Below the pieces are notes generated by a model, which saw only the letters and a list, made by a program, of their open reading frames with translations, was not told the DNA's origin and did no database searches. The position numbers and the translations under genes were made by a program. From positions 1 to 57,809 of the forward strand of contig JAURVI010000008.1 in NCBI GenBank assembly GCA_030655515.1: a stretch of DNA of 57,809 nt, given 5' to 3'. Of this stretch, positions 49,918 through 57,809 are shown in pieces. This DNA comes from Polaromonas sp. Its GTDB lineage: Bacteria > Pseudomonadota > Gammaproteobacteria > Burkholderiales > Burkholderiaceae_C. Each line of letters begins with the position of its first letter. Position 1 is the first letter of the stretch.

Positions 49918-50574
49918 TCAAACCAACTGCCTGGGCAGCTCGCTCGCTTGCCGCGCCAATTCGCTCACCCGCGCCCAGTCGTTACCAGCCAGCGCATCGG
50001 CGGGCACCAGCCATGAGCCGCCGACGCAGACCACATTGGGCAAGGCCAAAAACGCTGCCGCGTTGGCAAGTGTGATGCCGCCCGTGGGACAAAACTTCAC
50101 ATCCCCGAACGGGCCGCCCCAGGCCTTGAGCATGGCCAGCCCGCCGGCCTGCAGCGCGGGGAAAAACTTCAGTTCGGTGAAACCGTCTTCCTGCGCCGCC
50201 ATGATTTCGCTGCCGGTGGCGACACCGGGCAGCAGGGGCAGGTGCGCATCGCGGCAGGCCTGGCCGACCGCGTGGGTGTAGCCGGGGCTGACGATGAAAC
50301 GCGCCCCCGCCATCGCGCAGGCCTGCACGTCGGCCGCACTGCGCGCGGTGCCGGCGCCGACCACCGCCTCGGGCACATCGCGGGCAATGGCCTCGATGCA
50401 GCCAAGGGCCTGCGGCGTGCGCAAAGTCACTTCCAGCATGCGAATCCCGCCTGCCACCAGCGCACGCGCCAGCGGCACGGCATGCGCCACATCGGTCAGC
50501 ACAATCACCGGAATGACCGCGGCGTCCTGCATGACCTGCAAGGCCGTCAGCGGCCCCTTGATATCGATACTCAC
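49918..50574 (-). CDS. eda: KDPG/KHG aldolase
   Basis: Splits 2-keto-3-deoxy-6-phosphogluconate into pyruvate and glyceraldehyde-3-phosphate. From GTG 50574 the product is 218 residues. Motifs: [20 protein letters not shown] with the catalytic Glu, [10 protein letters not shown], and the Schiff-base Lys in [12 protein letters not shown]. The GTG overlaps the edd stop (GTGA), so edd-eda is a coupled Entner-Doudoroff pair. A second GTG at 50580 would add two residues. Confidence 0.96.
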   Translation of the reverse strand: MSIDIKGPLTALQVMQDAAVIPVIVLTDVAHAVPLARALVAGGIRMLEVTLRTPQALGCIEAIARDVPEAVVGAGTARSAADVQACAMAGARFIVSPGYTHAVGQACRDAHLPLLPGVATGSEIMAAQEDGFTELKFFPALQAGGLAMLKAWGGPFGDVKFCPTGGITLANAAAFLALPNVVCVGGSWLVPADALAGNDWARVSELARQASELPRQLV

Positions 50575-52409
50575 ATCCACGACAAAGCGCCTTCTTCGGC
50601 GGTCAGCGCGTGTCGGCGCATGCCGGCAAACAGCTCGCGCCCCATGCCCAAACCATTGCTGATGCAAAGCGCCTCCGGCATGCTTGCCGGCTGGCGGGCG
50701 GCCCATGCGTCATCCGGCACATTGACCTGCAGTACGCCGGTGATGGAATCGAGCAGGATCACATCGCCATCGCGCACCTTGGCCAGCGGGCCGCCGGCCG
50801 CCGCTTCCGGCGACACATGGATGGCCGCCGGCACCTTGCCCGAGGCGCCGCTCATGCGCCCGTCGGTGACCAGCGCCACCCTGAAGCCCTTGCCCTGCAG
50901 CACCGCCAGCGGCGGCGTCAGCTTGTGCAGCTCGGGCATGCCGTTGGCTTGCGGCCCCTGCCAGCGCACCACGCAGACCACGCCGCCTGCGGCGTTTTCC
51001 AGGCACACGCGGTCCAGCTCGCCGGCGTTGAAGGCGGCGTGCAGGCCTTCCTGCGAATCAAACACGCGGGCGGGCGCCTCGATGACATGGCGGTCATCCG
51101 GCACGGCCGAGACCTTGATCACGCTGCGGCCCAGGTTGCCCTGCAGCAGCTTGAGGCCGCCGCTGGCGCTGAAAGGCTGGCTGACGGGCCGCACGATGGC
51201 CTCGTCTTTGCTCTCGCCCATCTCGTGCCAGGCCAGCACGCCCTGCACCAGCGCGGGCTCGCGGGTGTACTCGCGGATGCCGCCCGCGCGCACCGTGAGC
51301 ACGTCCTCATGCATGAAACCGCCATCGAGCAGCTCGCGGATCACGAAGCCCGTGCCGCCGGCGGCCTGGAACTCGTTGACATCGGCGCTGCCGTTGGGGT
51401 AGACATGGGTGAGCAAAGGAACGACCTCGGACAACTTTGAAAAATCGTTCCAGTCGATCAGGATGCCGGCCGAACGCGCCACCGCCACCCAGTGGATCAG
51501 GTGGTTGGTGGAGCCGCCGGTGGCCAGCAGCGCGACCATCGCATTGACGATGGCGCGTTCATCCACAATTTTCCCAATCGGTGCAAAGCGTTTCGCCTTG
51601 ACGATGCCCAGCACGGTGCGCGCGGCCTCGCGGGTCAGTTCGTCACGCAGGGCGCCACCGGGCTGGACAAAAGCGGTGCCGGGCACATGCAGGCCCATCG
51701 CTTCGAGCAGCATCTGGTTGCTGTTGGCCGTGCCATAAAACGTGCAGGTGCCGGGGCTGTGGTAGGACTTGAGCTCGGCATCGAGCAAACCCTCGCGCCC
51801 GACCAGGCCCTGGGCCGCCAGCTCGCGCACCCTGGCTTTTTCCTTGTTCGGCAGGCCGGACGGCATCGGCCCGGCGGGCACAAACACCGTGGGCAGATGG
51901 CCGAAATGCAGCGCGCCGATCAGCAGGCCCGGCACGATCTTGTCGCACACGCCGAGCATCAGGGCCGCATCGAACATGTCGTGGCTCAGCGCCACCGCGG
52001 TCGCCATCGCAATCACGTCGCGGCTGAACAGGCTGAGCTCCATGCCGGAGGTGCCCTGCGTCACGCCGTCGCACATGGCGGGCACGCCGCCGGCCACCTG
52101 GGCGGTCGCGCCCCACAAGCGCGCCTCCTGCTTGATCAGGTCCGGGTAGGACTGCAGCGGCGTGTGCGCCGACAGCATGTCGTTGTAGGCGGTGACGATG
52201 CCGATGTTGGGCGCGCGCTGCGTGACGACCTTGAAGCGGTCGTCCAGCGGCATGCCGGCGAAGGCATGGGCGACGTTGCCGCAGCCCATGCGCTCGACGC
52301 TGACGGCCCGTGCGGCCGCGCCGTCCAGCCGCTGGAGGTAGGCGCTGCGGGTGGCGCGACTGCGTTCGCGTATCTGGTCGGTGGCGTCGGCGATGGTGGA
52401 GTGCGTCAT
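50571..52409 (-). CDS. edd: 6-phosphogluconate dehydratase
   Basis: Iron-sulfur dehydratase that makes KDPG from 6-phosphogluconate. The start is ATG 52409 ([20 protein letters not shown]); 612 residues. Cluster cysteines are in [18 protein letters not shown] and [13 protein letters not shown], and the C-terminal active region has [20 protein letters not shown]. Together with eda it indicates that sugars or gluconate are used through the Entner-Doudoroff route. Confidence 0.96.
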   Translation of the reverse strand: MTHSTIADATDQIRERSRATRSAYLQRLDGAAARAVSVERMGCGNVAHAFAGMPLDDRFKVVTQRAPNIGIVTAYNDMLSAHTPLQSYPDLIKQEARLWGATAQVAGGVPAMCDGVTQGTSGMELSLFSRDVIAMATAVALSHDMFDAALMLGVCDKIVPGLLIGALHFGHLPTVFVPAGPMPSGLPNKEKARVRELAAQGLVGREGLLDAELKSYHSPGTCTFYGTANSNQMLLEAMGLHVPGTAFVQPGGALRDELTREAARTVLGIVKAKRFAPIGKIVDERAIVNAMVALLATGGSTNHLIHWVAVARSAGILIDWNDFSKLSEVVPLLTHVYPNGSADVNEFQAAGGTGFVIRELLDGGFMHEDVLTVRAGGIREYTREPALVQGVLAWHEMGESKDEAIVRPVSQPFSASGGLKLLQGNLGRSVIKVSAVPDDRHVIEAPARVFDSQEGLHAAFNAGELDRVCLENAAGGVVCVVRWQGPQANGMPELHKLTPPLAVLQGKGFRVALVTDGRMSGASGKVPAAIHVSPEAAAGGPLAKVRDGDVILLDSITGVLQVNVPDDAWAARQPASMPEALCISNGLGMGRELFAGMRRHALTAEEGALSWM

Positions 52410-52467
52410 GGAGTTGTAGCGTCGGAGCCAGACAGGGTGGCGATGATGATTCGGCAACTTTAACTTT

Positions 52468-52629
52468 GGAAGCGCGGATTTATTCGTCGTGGATTCCCGG
52501 CGCTTGGCTTGGGATGGGCTGCAAGGCGCAATTTGCAGCCAATAGCCGTAGCTATTGGCAAAAATTGCAACGCCGCAGACCGCCCAAGCCAGGGGATCGG
52601 GGGCCGCGAGGAATAAATCCGCGCTTCCC
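52468..52629. repeat. 162-base imperfect palindrome (large hairpin element)
   Basis: Outer arms GGAAGCGCGGATTTATTC and GAATAAATCCGCGCTTCC are exact complements. Toward the centre the halves continue to pair with mismatches, through the CTTGGCTTGGG region to an inner stem GCCAATAGC/GCTATTGGC around CGTA. It looks like a repeat element seen in Comamonadaceae genomes, by memory. It fills the gap between edd and the cyclase gene. Confidence 0.8.
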
Positions 52630-52633
52630 AAGG

Positions 52634-52660
52634 GGTTTTCCGGTCGCTGACCGGAAAACC
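52634..52660. promoter_or_regulatory. Perfect 12-base hairpin before the cyclase gene
   Basis: GGTTTTCCGGTC and GACCGGAAAACC pair around GCT, 30 bases before the start codon. No T-run follows, so it is not a normal terminator for the plus strand. It could be an operator or a leader hairpin controlling the cyclase. Confidence 0.6.
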
Positions 52661-52690
52661 GCTTCATGGCGCTGCCCTTTTAGGGGTCTT

Positions 52691-54940
52691 ATGCGACTTC
52701 TTTCCCGGCACTGGCCTCGCATTGCCGTCACGCTGATCCCGCTCGTTTTTGCATTGCTGCATGCTGGCGGCGTGCTTCGCATCGACGTTTTGCAGCGGCT
52801 CGACGACATTCTTTACGATGCCCGTCTTCGCGCCACCATGCCCCGCACGCTTGATGAGCGGATCGTCATTGTGGATATTGACGAAAAAAGCCTGGCCGAA
52901 GGAGGCCGCTGGCCTTGGGCGCGCAACAAGCTGGCTGAATTGGTGGAAGAACTGCTGGACCGTCAACAAGCCGCCCTGCTGGGTTTTGACGTGGTTTTTG
53001 CCGAGGCCGATGACAGTTCCGGCCTGAAACGGCTCAAGCAACTGGCCCAGAACGAACTGAAGGATCAGCCCGCTTTTGCGGACAAGCTCAACCAGATACA
53101 AGGCCGTCTTGATTACGATGCCGTCTTTGCGAAATCCCTCGAAAAGCGGCCAGTCGTTCTGGGTTATTACCTCACCAGCGACCGGGAGGGCCGGGTCAAC
53201 GGCGTTTTGCCCGCGCCGGTGATGGGCAGCGAGGCGCTGAAAGGGCGGCCCATCAGGTTCACCAACTGGAATGGCTACGGCGCCAACATCGACACACTCG
53301 CCAAAGCCGTGCCGATGGCGGGGTTCTTCAACTCGATCACTGAAGGCGATGGCGTTGTACGCTCCATCCCTTTGCTGGCTGAATACAAAGGCCGGTACTA
53401 CGAGTCCCTGTCGCTGGCGATGTTCCGGATGCTGGTTGGCCTGCCCGGTGTGGAGCCGGGTTTTCCGCAAGAAAAACTTCTCACGCGGAATTACCAGAGC
53501 CTGGAAAGCATTTTGCTCAGGCAAGGCAGTAGAACGCTGGCGATTCCGGTGGACGACCGGGTCGCCACCCTGGTGCCGTTTCGGGGTCCGGGCGGTGCCA
53601 ATGGCGGCTCTTACCGGTATATCTCGGCGTCCGATGTGCTGGCCAAAAGGGTGGCGCCGGGTCAATTGAAAGACAAAATTGTTTTGCTCGGCACGACGGC
53701 GCCGGGTTTGCTCGACCTGCGGGTCACGCCCGTGGGCGAAACCTATCCCGGTGTCGAGACCCATGCCAACGTGATTTCCGGGCTTCTGGACGGCCAGGTA
53801 TTGGTCAAACCGGACTACGCAGTCGGTTTTGAGGTGCTCGTTCTTGTTCTGGCGGGGCTGGCGCTGGCGTTCGCGCTGCCCCTGCTGTCTGCGCCCAAGG
53901 CGGTCGCGGCCAGCGTGGGCGTGACTGCGGCGCTGGTGGGCCTCAATTTCTGGCTGTATTCGGCCCATGGCCTGGTCTTGCCGCTGGCCGCCGCCCTGGT
54001 GATGGCGTTCACGGCGTTTGCCCTGAACATGAGTTATGGCTACTTCGTCGAGAGCCGCTCCAAGCGGGAATTGGCCAATCTGTTTGGAACCTATGTGCCG
54101 CCCGAGCTGGTCGATGAAATGGTCAAAGACCCCGACAGCTACAGCATGAAAGCATCGGCCAAGGAGCTGACGGTGATGTTTTGCGACATGCGCGGCTTTA
54201 CCCGGATTTCCGAAACCATGGAGCCCACGCAACTGCAGGCCTTGCTCAACAGTGTGTTCAGCCGGCTGACGGACCTGATTCGCGGCAACCGCGGCACCAT
54301 CGACAAATACATGGGCGACTGTGTGATGGCTTTCTGGGGTGCGCCCGTGGACACGCCGGACCATGCCAGCCTGGCGGTCAAGACCGCGCTGGAGATGGTT
54401 CATGCCGTGCGTCAGCTCAACGAAGAGCACCGTGCCAAAGGACTGCCTGAAATTGGCATCGGCATCGGGCTGAACACCGGCACCATGTGTGTCGGCGACA
54501 TGGGGTCGGATATTCGCCGCAGTTACACCGTCATTGGTGACGCGGTCAATCTGGGCTCCCGCCTGGAGGGGCTTTCGAAAACGTATGGCGTCGAAACAGT
54601 GGCCAGCGAGTCCACCCGCAAACTTTCCGCCGATTTCGCCTGGCAGGAACTTGATAAAGTCCGGGTCAAAGGCAAAGACCGGGCGGTGGTCATTTTTTGC
54701 CCGGTGACGCCTTTGGGCCAGCTCGACCAGCAGGTGAGCGGCGAACTGAAAGAATGGGCGTTGGCGATCAAGGCCTATCGGGATCAGGCGTGGGACGACT
54801 GCGACGTGCATTTGCTCAATTTACAGCGCATGAATGCGCAAAAATACCTTTACCGCCTGTATGCAGAGCGTGTAGCCTCCATGAGACTGCTGCCCTTTGA
54901 TCCCGAGTGGGACGGGGCAACCAACTTCGAAACCAAGTAG
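52691..54940 (+). CDS. CHASE2-domain adenylate/guanylate cyclase
   Basis: Membrane sensor that makes a cyclic nucleotide. Start ATG 52691 with AGGGG upstream; 749 residues. An N-terminal helix (IAVTLIPLVFALLHAGG) leads into a periplasmic CHASE2 domain (IVIVDIDEKSLAEGGRWPWA ... IVLLGTTAPGLLDLR), then three membrane helices at about residues 375-455, and a class III cyclase domain with metal Asp499 in FCDMRGFT and Asp543 in GDCVMAFWGAP. The substrate choice of ATP or GTP cannot be fixed by eye. A phosphodiesterase gene follows 29 bases later. Confidence 0.93.
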   Translation: MRLLSRHWPRIAVTLIPLVFALLHAGGVLRIDVLQRLDDILYDARLRATMPRTLDERIVIVDIDEKSLAEGGRWPWARNKLAELVEELLDRQQAALLGFDVVFAEADDSSGLKRLKQLAQNELKDQPAFADKLNQIQGRLDYDAVFAKSLEKRPVVLGYYLTSDREGRVNGVLPAPVMGSEALKGRPIRFTNWNGYGANIDTLAKAVPMAGFFNSITEGDGVVRSIPLLAEYKGRYYESLSLAMFRMLVGLPGVEPGFPQEKLLTRNYQSLESILLRQGSRTLAIPVDDRVATLVPFRGPGGANGGSYRYISASDVLAKRVAPGQLKDKIVLLGTTAPGLLDLRVTPVGETYPGVETHANVISGLLDGQVLVKPDYAVGFEVLVLVLAGLALAFALPLLSAPKAVAASVGVTAALVGLNFWLYSAHGLVLPLAAALVMAFTAFALNMSYGYFVESRSKRELANLFGTYVPPELVDEMVKDPDSYSMKASAKELTVMFCDMRGFTRISETMEPTQLQALLNSVFSRLTDLIRGNRGTIDKYMGDCVMAFWGAPVDTPDHASLAVKTALEMVHAVRQLNEEHRAKGLPEIGIGIGLNTGTMCVGDMGSDIRRSYTVIGDAVNLGSRLEGLSKTYGVETVASESTRKLSADFAWQELDKVRVKGKDRAVVIFCPVTPLGQLDQQVSGELKEWALAIKAYRDQAWDDCDVHLLNLQRMNAQKYLYRLYAERVASMRLLPFDPEWDGATNFETK

Positions 54941-54969
54941 CCTGTGGACGCATCAAGCCGGAAAAGACC

Positions 54970-55761
54970 ATGAAAGTACGCGTACTGGGCTGTTCAGGAG
55001 CCATCGCCAAGGACTGCCGGACCACGTCCTTCCTGCTGGATCACGACGTGCTGGTCGATGCCGGGACCGGGGTCGGCGATCTCACGCTGGACGAGATGCG
55101 CGGCATCGACCACGTTCTGCTCACGCACTCCCACCTGGACCACGTGGCCGCATTGCCGCTGATGGTTGACGCGATTGCGGGGCAACGAACGACGCCGATA
55201 CAAATCCATGCCCTGCAGGGCACGATTGACGCGCTGAGGGCGCATATTTTCAACAACACGATCTGGCCTGATTTTTCGAGGATTCCCACGCCGGAAGCCC
55301 CTTTTCTCAGCTTCCACCCGCTGACGACAGGCCAAACGCTGCTGATGGCAGGAAAACACGTGGAAGTATTGCCTGCGGTGCATACGGTGCCGGCGGTCGG
55401 TTATGCGGTGACCGCCGGCACCGGTTGCTGGGTGTTTACCGGCGACACGGAGCGCAACCCCGCGCTGTGGGCCCGGATCAATCAGCTCAACGTATCCATG
55501 CTGGTGATTGAAACCGCCTTCAGCAACCGGGAGCGCGACCTGGCCAGGCGAAGTTTGCACCTGTCGCCTCACTCGCTTGCCAGTGAACTGGACTGCATCG
55601 ACAAGGGCAGGAACTATCCGATTTACATTACCCATACCAAGCCGGCGGAAACCGAATTGATCATGGCCGAGATACAGCGTTTCGACCAGACGGCGCCGTT
55701 CGGTCCCAACGTCACCCACGACATACGCTGGTTGCGCGCAGGTCAGGAGTTTGAACTATGA
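54970..55761 (+). CDS. Metallo-beta-lactamase-fold cyclic nucleotide phosphodiesterase
   Basis: A 263-residue protein of the class II cAMP phosphodiesterase type. The metal motif is THSHLDHVAALPLM with His53, His55, Asp57 and His58; further ligands are in VHTVPAVGY, FTGDTERN with Asp, and ITHTKP with His. No signal peptide, so it is cytoplasmic. Placed between a cyclase and a secretion-type ATPase, it probably removes the cyclase product. It ends in an ATGA overlap with the next gene. Confidence 0.9.
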   Translation: MKVRVLGCSGAIAKDCRTTSFLLDHDVLVDAGTGVGDLTLDEMRGIDHVLLTHSHLDHVAALPLMVDAIAGQRTTPIQIHALQGTIDALRAHIFNNTIWPDFSRIPTPEAPFLSFHPLTTGQTLLMAGKHVEVLPAVHTVPAVGYAVTAGTGCWVFTGDTERNPALWARINQLNVSMLVIETAFSNRERDLARRSLHLSPHSLASELDCIDKGRNYPIYITHTKPAETELIMAEIQRFDQTAPFGPNVTHDIRWLRAGQEFEL

Positions 55762-57809
55762 GTGCCGTACTGCAGCGCGACCCCGAGGGCGCATTTTTTG
55801 ACTCGCAGATGCTTCCGCCCCAAGAGCGGGGCGTGACTTTTGAAGCGCTGTATTTTCGCCAATTGCAACTGGTGACCAACCGCATTCATGAAACCGAAAA
55901 CATTGACCAGATCATGCTGGAAGCCAGCCAGGACATCTGCAAACTGTTCAATGCGGACCGGCTGACCTTGTACGCCGTCAATGAAGACCGCACGGCCATC
56001 ACCTCCAAAGTCAAGACGGGCCTGAACACCAGCCGCGACCTGAAGCTGCCCATCAGTGCGCAAAGCATCGCCGGGTATGTGGCGATGTCCAGGCAAATGG
56101 TGAACATTGCCGATGTGTACGACGACGACGCGCTCAAGAATATCCATCCGAACCTGAGCTTTTTGCAGGAAGTCGACAAACGCTCCGGCTACCGTACCAA
56201 GCAAATGCTGGTCGCGCCGGTGATGGACGGGAACACCTTGTATGGTGTGCTGCAGGTCATCAACAACCGCAGCGACCAGCCCTTTGCCAAGCTGGAAGAA
56301 GACGGCGCGCAGCAATTGTGCAAAACATTGGGAATCGCCATTCGCCAGCGCATGCAGAAGGCGCAAGACAGCCAGCGGCGCAAGGCCACCAAGTACGACG
56401 GTCTGGTGGCCGAAGGGGTGCTGTCCCAGAACGAGCTGCAGCAATGTATTCAAAAGGCGCGCGAGGAAGTCCAGTCGGTGGAGCATCTCCTGATGGCCGA
56501 CCATCACATCCGTCCGGCGCAAATCGGCGCATCATTGTCCAAATTTTTTGGTGTGCCTTATGAAGGCTTTAACGCGGGGCGCATACGTTCTGAAATGCTG
56601 CATGGCCTGCTCAAGCGGCATTTTATCGAGCAGCAGGGCTGGATGCCGCTGGAAGAAACACCGGACGGGCTGGTCATCATGTGCGTTGACCCCGAGGCGG
56701 TGCGTGGCGCCCGGGTGGTTCCGCAGGTGTTTTCGAAAATCAGCAAATTTGCCTATTGCGTGACCACCCAGACCGAATTTGACGAAACCCTGAGCCAACT
56801 GTTTGGCGCAGGCAACGAGGGCGGCTCCATTGACCAGCTTCTGGCCGACATGGACTCGCCGCTCGAAAACGATGCCAATGACGATTCGGCGCTGGAGTCG
56901 GCGGCTGCCGACAACGAACTCGTCAAGTTTGTCAACAAGGTCATCATTGACGCCTACAAGCAGAAGGCGTCCGACATCCATATCGAGCCCATGCCGGGCA
57001 AGGCCAAGACCGGCATTCGTTTTCGCATCGACGGCACCTTGCTGCCTTACGTCGAAGTGCCGGCCCAGTTTCGCCAGGCCATGGTCACGCGGCTCAAAAT
57101 CATGTGCGATCTGGACATTTCCGAAAAGCGCAAACCGCAGGACGGCAAAATCAAGTTCAAGAAATACGGGCCGCTCGATATCGAACTGCGTGTCGCCACC
57201 ATCCCGTCCGCAGGGGGGGTCGAGGACGTCGTCATGCGGATTCTGGCGGCGGGCGAACCGATTCCGCTCGAAAAGCTCGGGCTGACGGTTCATAACAGGG
57301 AGCGGCTGGAGAAAACCGTCTCCAAGCCTTATGGCCTTTTTTACGTTTGTGGCCCGACGGGTTCCGGCAAAACGACGACGCTGCACTCGATTTTGAAATT
57401 CCTGAACACGCCAGACCGGAAAATCTGGACGGCCGAAGACCCCGTCGAGATCACGCAGAAAGGTTTGCGCCAGGTTCAGATCAACAGAAAGGCGGGCATT
57501 GACTTTGCGTTGGTCATGCGCGCCTTCCTGCGCGCCGACCCGGACATCATCATGGTCGGCGAGTCACGCGACAAGGAAACCGTGTCCATGGGCGTGGAGG
57601 CGTCGCTCACCGGCCACCTGGTGTTTTCGACGCTGCACACCAATTCGGCGCCAGAGTCCATCACGCGGCTGCTGGACATGGGCATGGACCCCTTCAATTT
57701 TGCCGACGCCTTGTTGGGCATATTGGCCCAGCGCCTGGCCAAAAAACTGTGCGACTGCAAGCAGGCGTATCCGCCGGGTTCACAGGAGGTCAAGGACTTC
57801 ATCAAAGAG
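55758..57809 (+). CDS. GAF-domain GspE/PilB-family ATPase (3' end outside window)
   Basis: Starts at ATG 55758 with AGGAG upstream. The visible 684 codons contain an N-terminal GAF domain (about residues 35-195, DQIMLEASQDICKLFNADRL to GVLQVINNRSDQPF), a GspE N-terminal-like domain (VLSQNELQQCIQKAREEV, FFGVPYEGF), and a secretion ATPase: KASDIHIEPMP, Walker A GPTGSGKTTT near residue 532, the Asp box AEDPVEI, Walker B-like DPDIIMVGESRD and the His box STLHTNSA. A GAF domain on a pilus or type II secretion motor suggests direct control by a small ligand, perhaps the cyclic nucleotide made two genes upstream. Confidence 0.93.
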   Translation, partial: MSAVLQRDPEGAFFDSQMLPPQERGVTFEALYFRQLQLVTNRIHETENIDQIMLEASQDICKLFNADRLTLYAVNEDRTAITSKVKTGLNTSRDLKLPISAQSIAGYVAMSRQMVNIADVYDDDALKNIHPNLSFLQEVDKRSGYRTKQMLVAPVMDGNTLYGVLQVINNRSDQPFAKLEEDGAQQLCKTLGIAIRQRMQKAQDSQRRKATKYDGLVAEGVLSQNELQQCIQKAREEVQSVEHLLMADHHIRPAQIGASLSKFFGVPYEGFNAGRIRSEMLHGLLKRHFIEQQGWMPLEETPDGLVIMCVDPEAVRGARVVPQVFSKISKFAYCVTTQTEFDETLSQLFGAGNEGGSIDQLLADMDSPLENDANDDSALESAAADNELVKFVNKVIIDAYKQKASDIHIEPMPGKAKTGIRFRIDGTLLPYVEVPAQFRQAMVTRLKIMCDLDISEKRKPQDGKIKFKKYGPLDIELRVATIPSAGGVEDVVMRILAAGEPIPLEKLGLTVHNRERLEKTVSKPYGLFYVCGPTGSGKTTTLHSILKFLNTPDRKIWTAEDPVEITQKGLRQVQINRKAGIDFALVMRAFLRADPDIIMVGESRDKETVSMGVEASLTGHLVFSTLHTNSAPESITRLLDMGMDPFNFADALLGILAQRLAKKLCDCKQAYPPGSQEVKDFIKE

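Overview
This window looks like a chromosomal segment of a betaproteobacterium of the Comamonadaceae, close to Polaromonas or Rhodoferax. The evidence is high GC, the order smc-zipA-ligA, the neighbours map-glnD, purL and selO-msrB-yciB-bolA-PPIase, an Entner-Doudoroff edd-eda pair, and two repeat families that I associate with this group. The genus is an inference. The window opens inside smc and closes inside a GspE/PilB-type ATPase gene.

Layout. 0-8 kb: smc (5' cut off), zipA, a probably inserted DUF4143 ATPase gene, ligA and def. 8-17 kb: an OmpA-like protein, glnD and map on the minus strand, then purL on the plus strand. 17-22 kb: a MazEF-type toxin-antitoxin pair, then the minus-strand group selO-msrB-yciB-bolA-PPIase. 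22-36 kb: a complete livKHMGF-type ABC importer followed by acyl-CoA metabolism: a fused hydratase/3-hydroxyacyl-CoA dehydrogenase, a thiolase, an SDR, a hotdog thioesterase, a quinone-oxidoreductase-like MDR and an AidB-like acyl-CoA dehydrogenase. Import plus these enzymes suggests uptake and CoA-dependent breakdown of an organic acid. A nucleotidyltransferase pair and small genes lie among them. 36-38.7 kb: tex. 38.7-44.8 kb: an accessory island. 44.8-52.4 kb: housekeeping genes (thioesterase-acetyltransferase fusion, NRDE protein, hpnE, HAD phosphatase, hemH, eda, edd). 52.7-57.8 kb: a cyclic-nucleotide module (CHASE2-cyclase, metallo-beta-lactamase phosphodiesterase) coupled to a GAF-containing type II secretion/pilus ATPase.

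The most striking object is in the island. It is a protein of about 1171 residues whose order is a degenerate HerA/TraG-like P-loop ATPase region, a complete reverse transcriptase with YADD, and a complete Cas1 integrase. It is encoded with a small upstream gene that overlaps it by 23 bases. I see no cas2, no effector genes and no CRISPR array in the window. Nearby are an AT-rich non-coding stretch, a truncated cytochrome c gene and a toxin-gene remnant, all signs of turnover.

The second theme is repeats. A GC-rich repeat (core CCCCCGAGGGGG with CAAGCGTGGGGGC) lies in frame inside glnD and purL, flanks the SDR gene as an inverted pair, and twice makes a mini-ORF whose stop overlaps the next gene's start (before zipA and before the SDR gene). 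A 126-base MITE-like element occurs twice in inverted orientation at about 33.3 and 45.7 kb with only two mismatches, bracketing the 12.3 kb that holds tex and the RT-Cas1 island.
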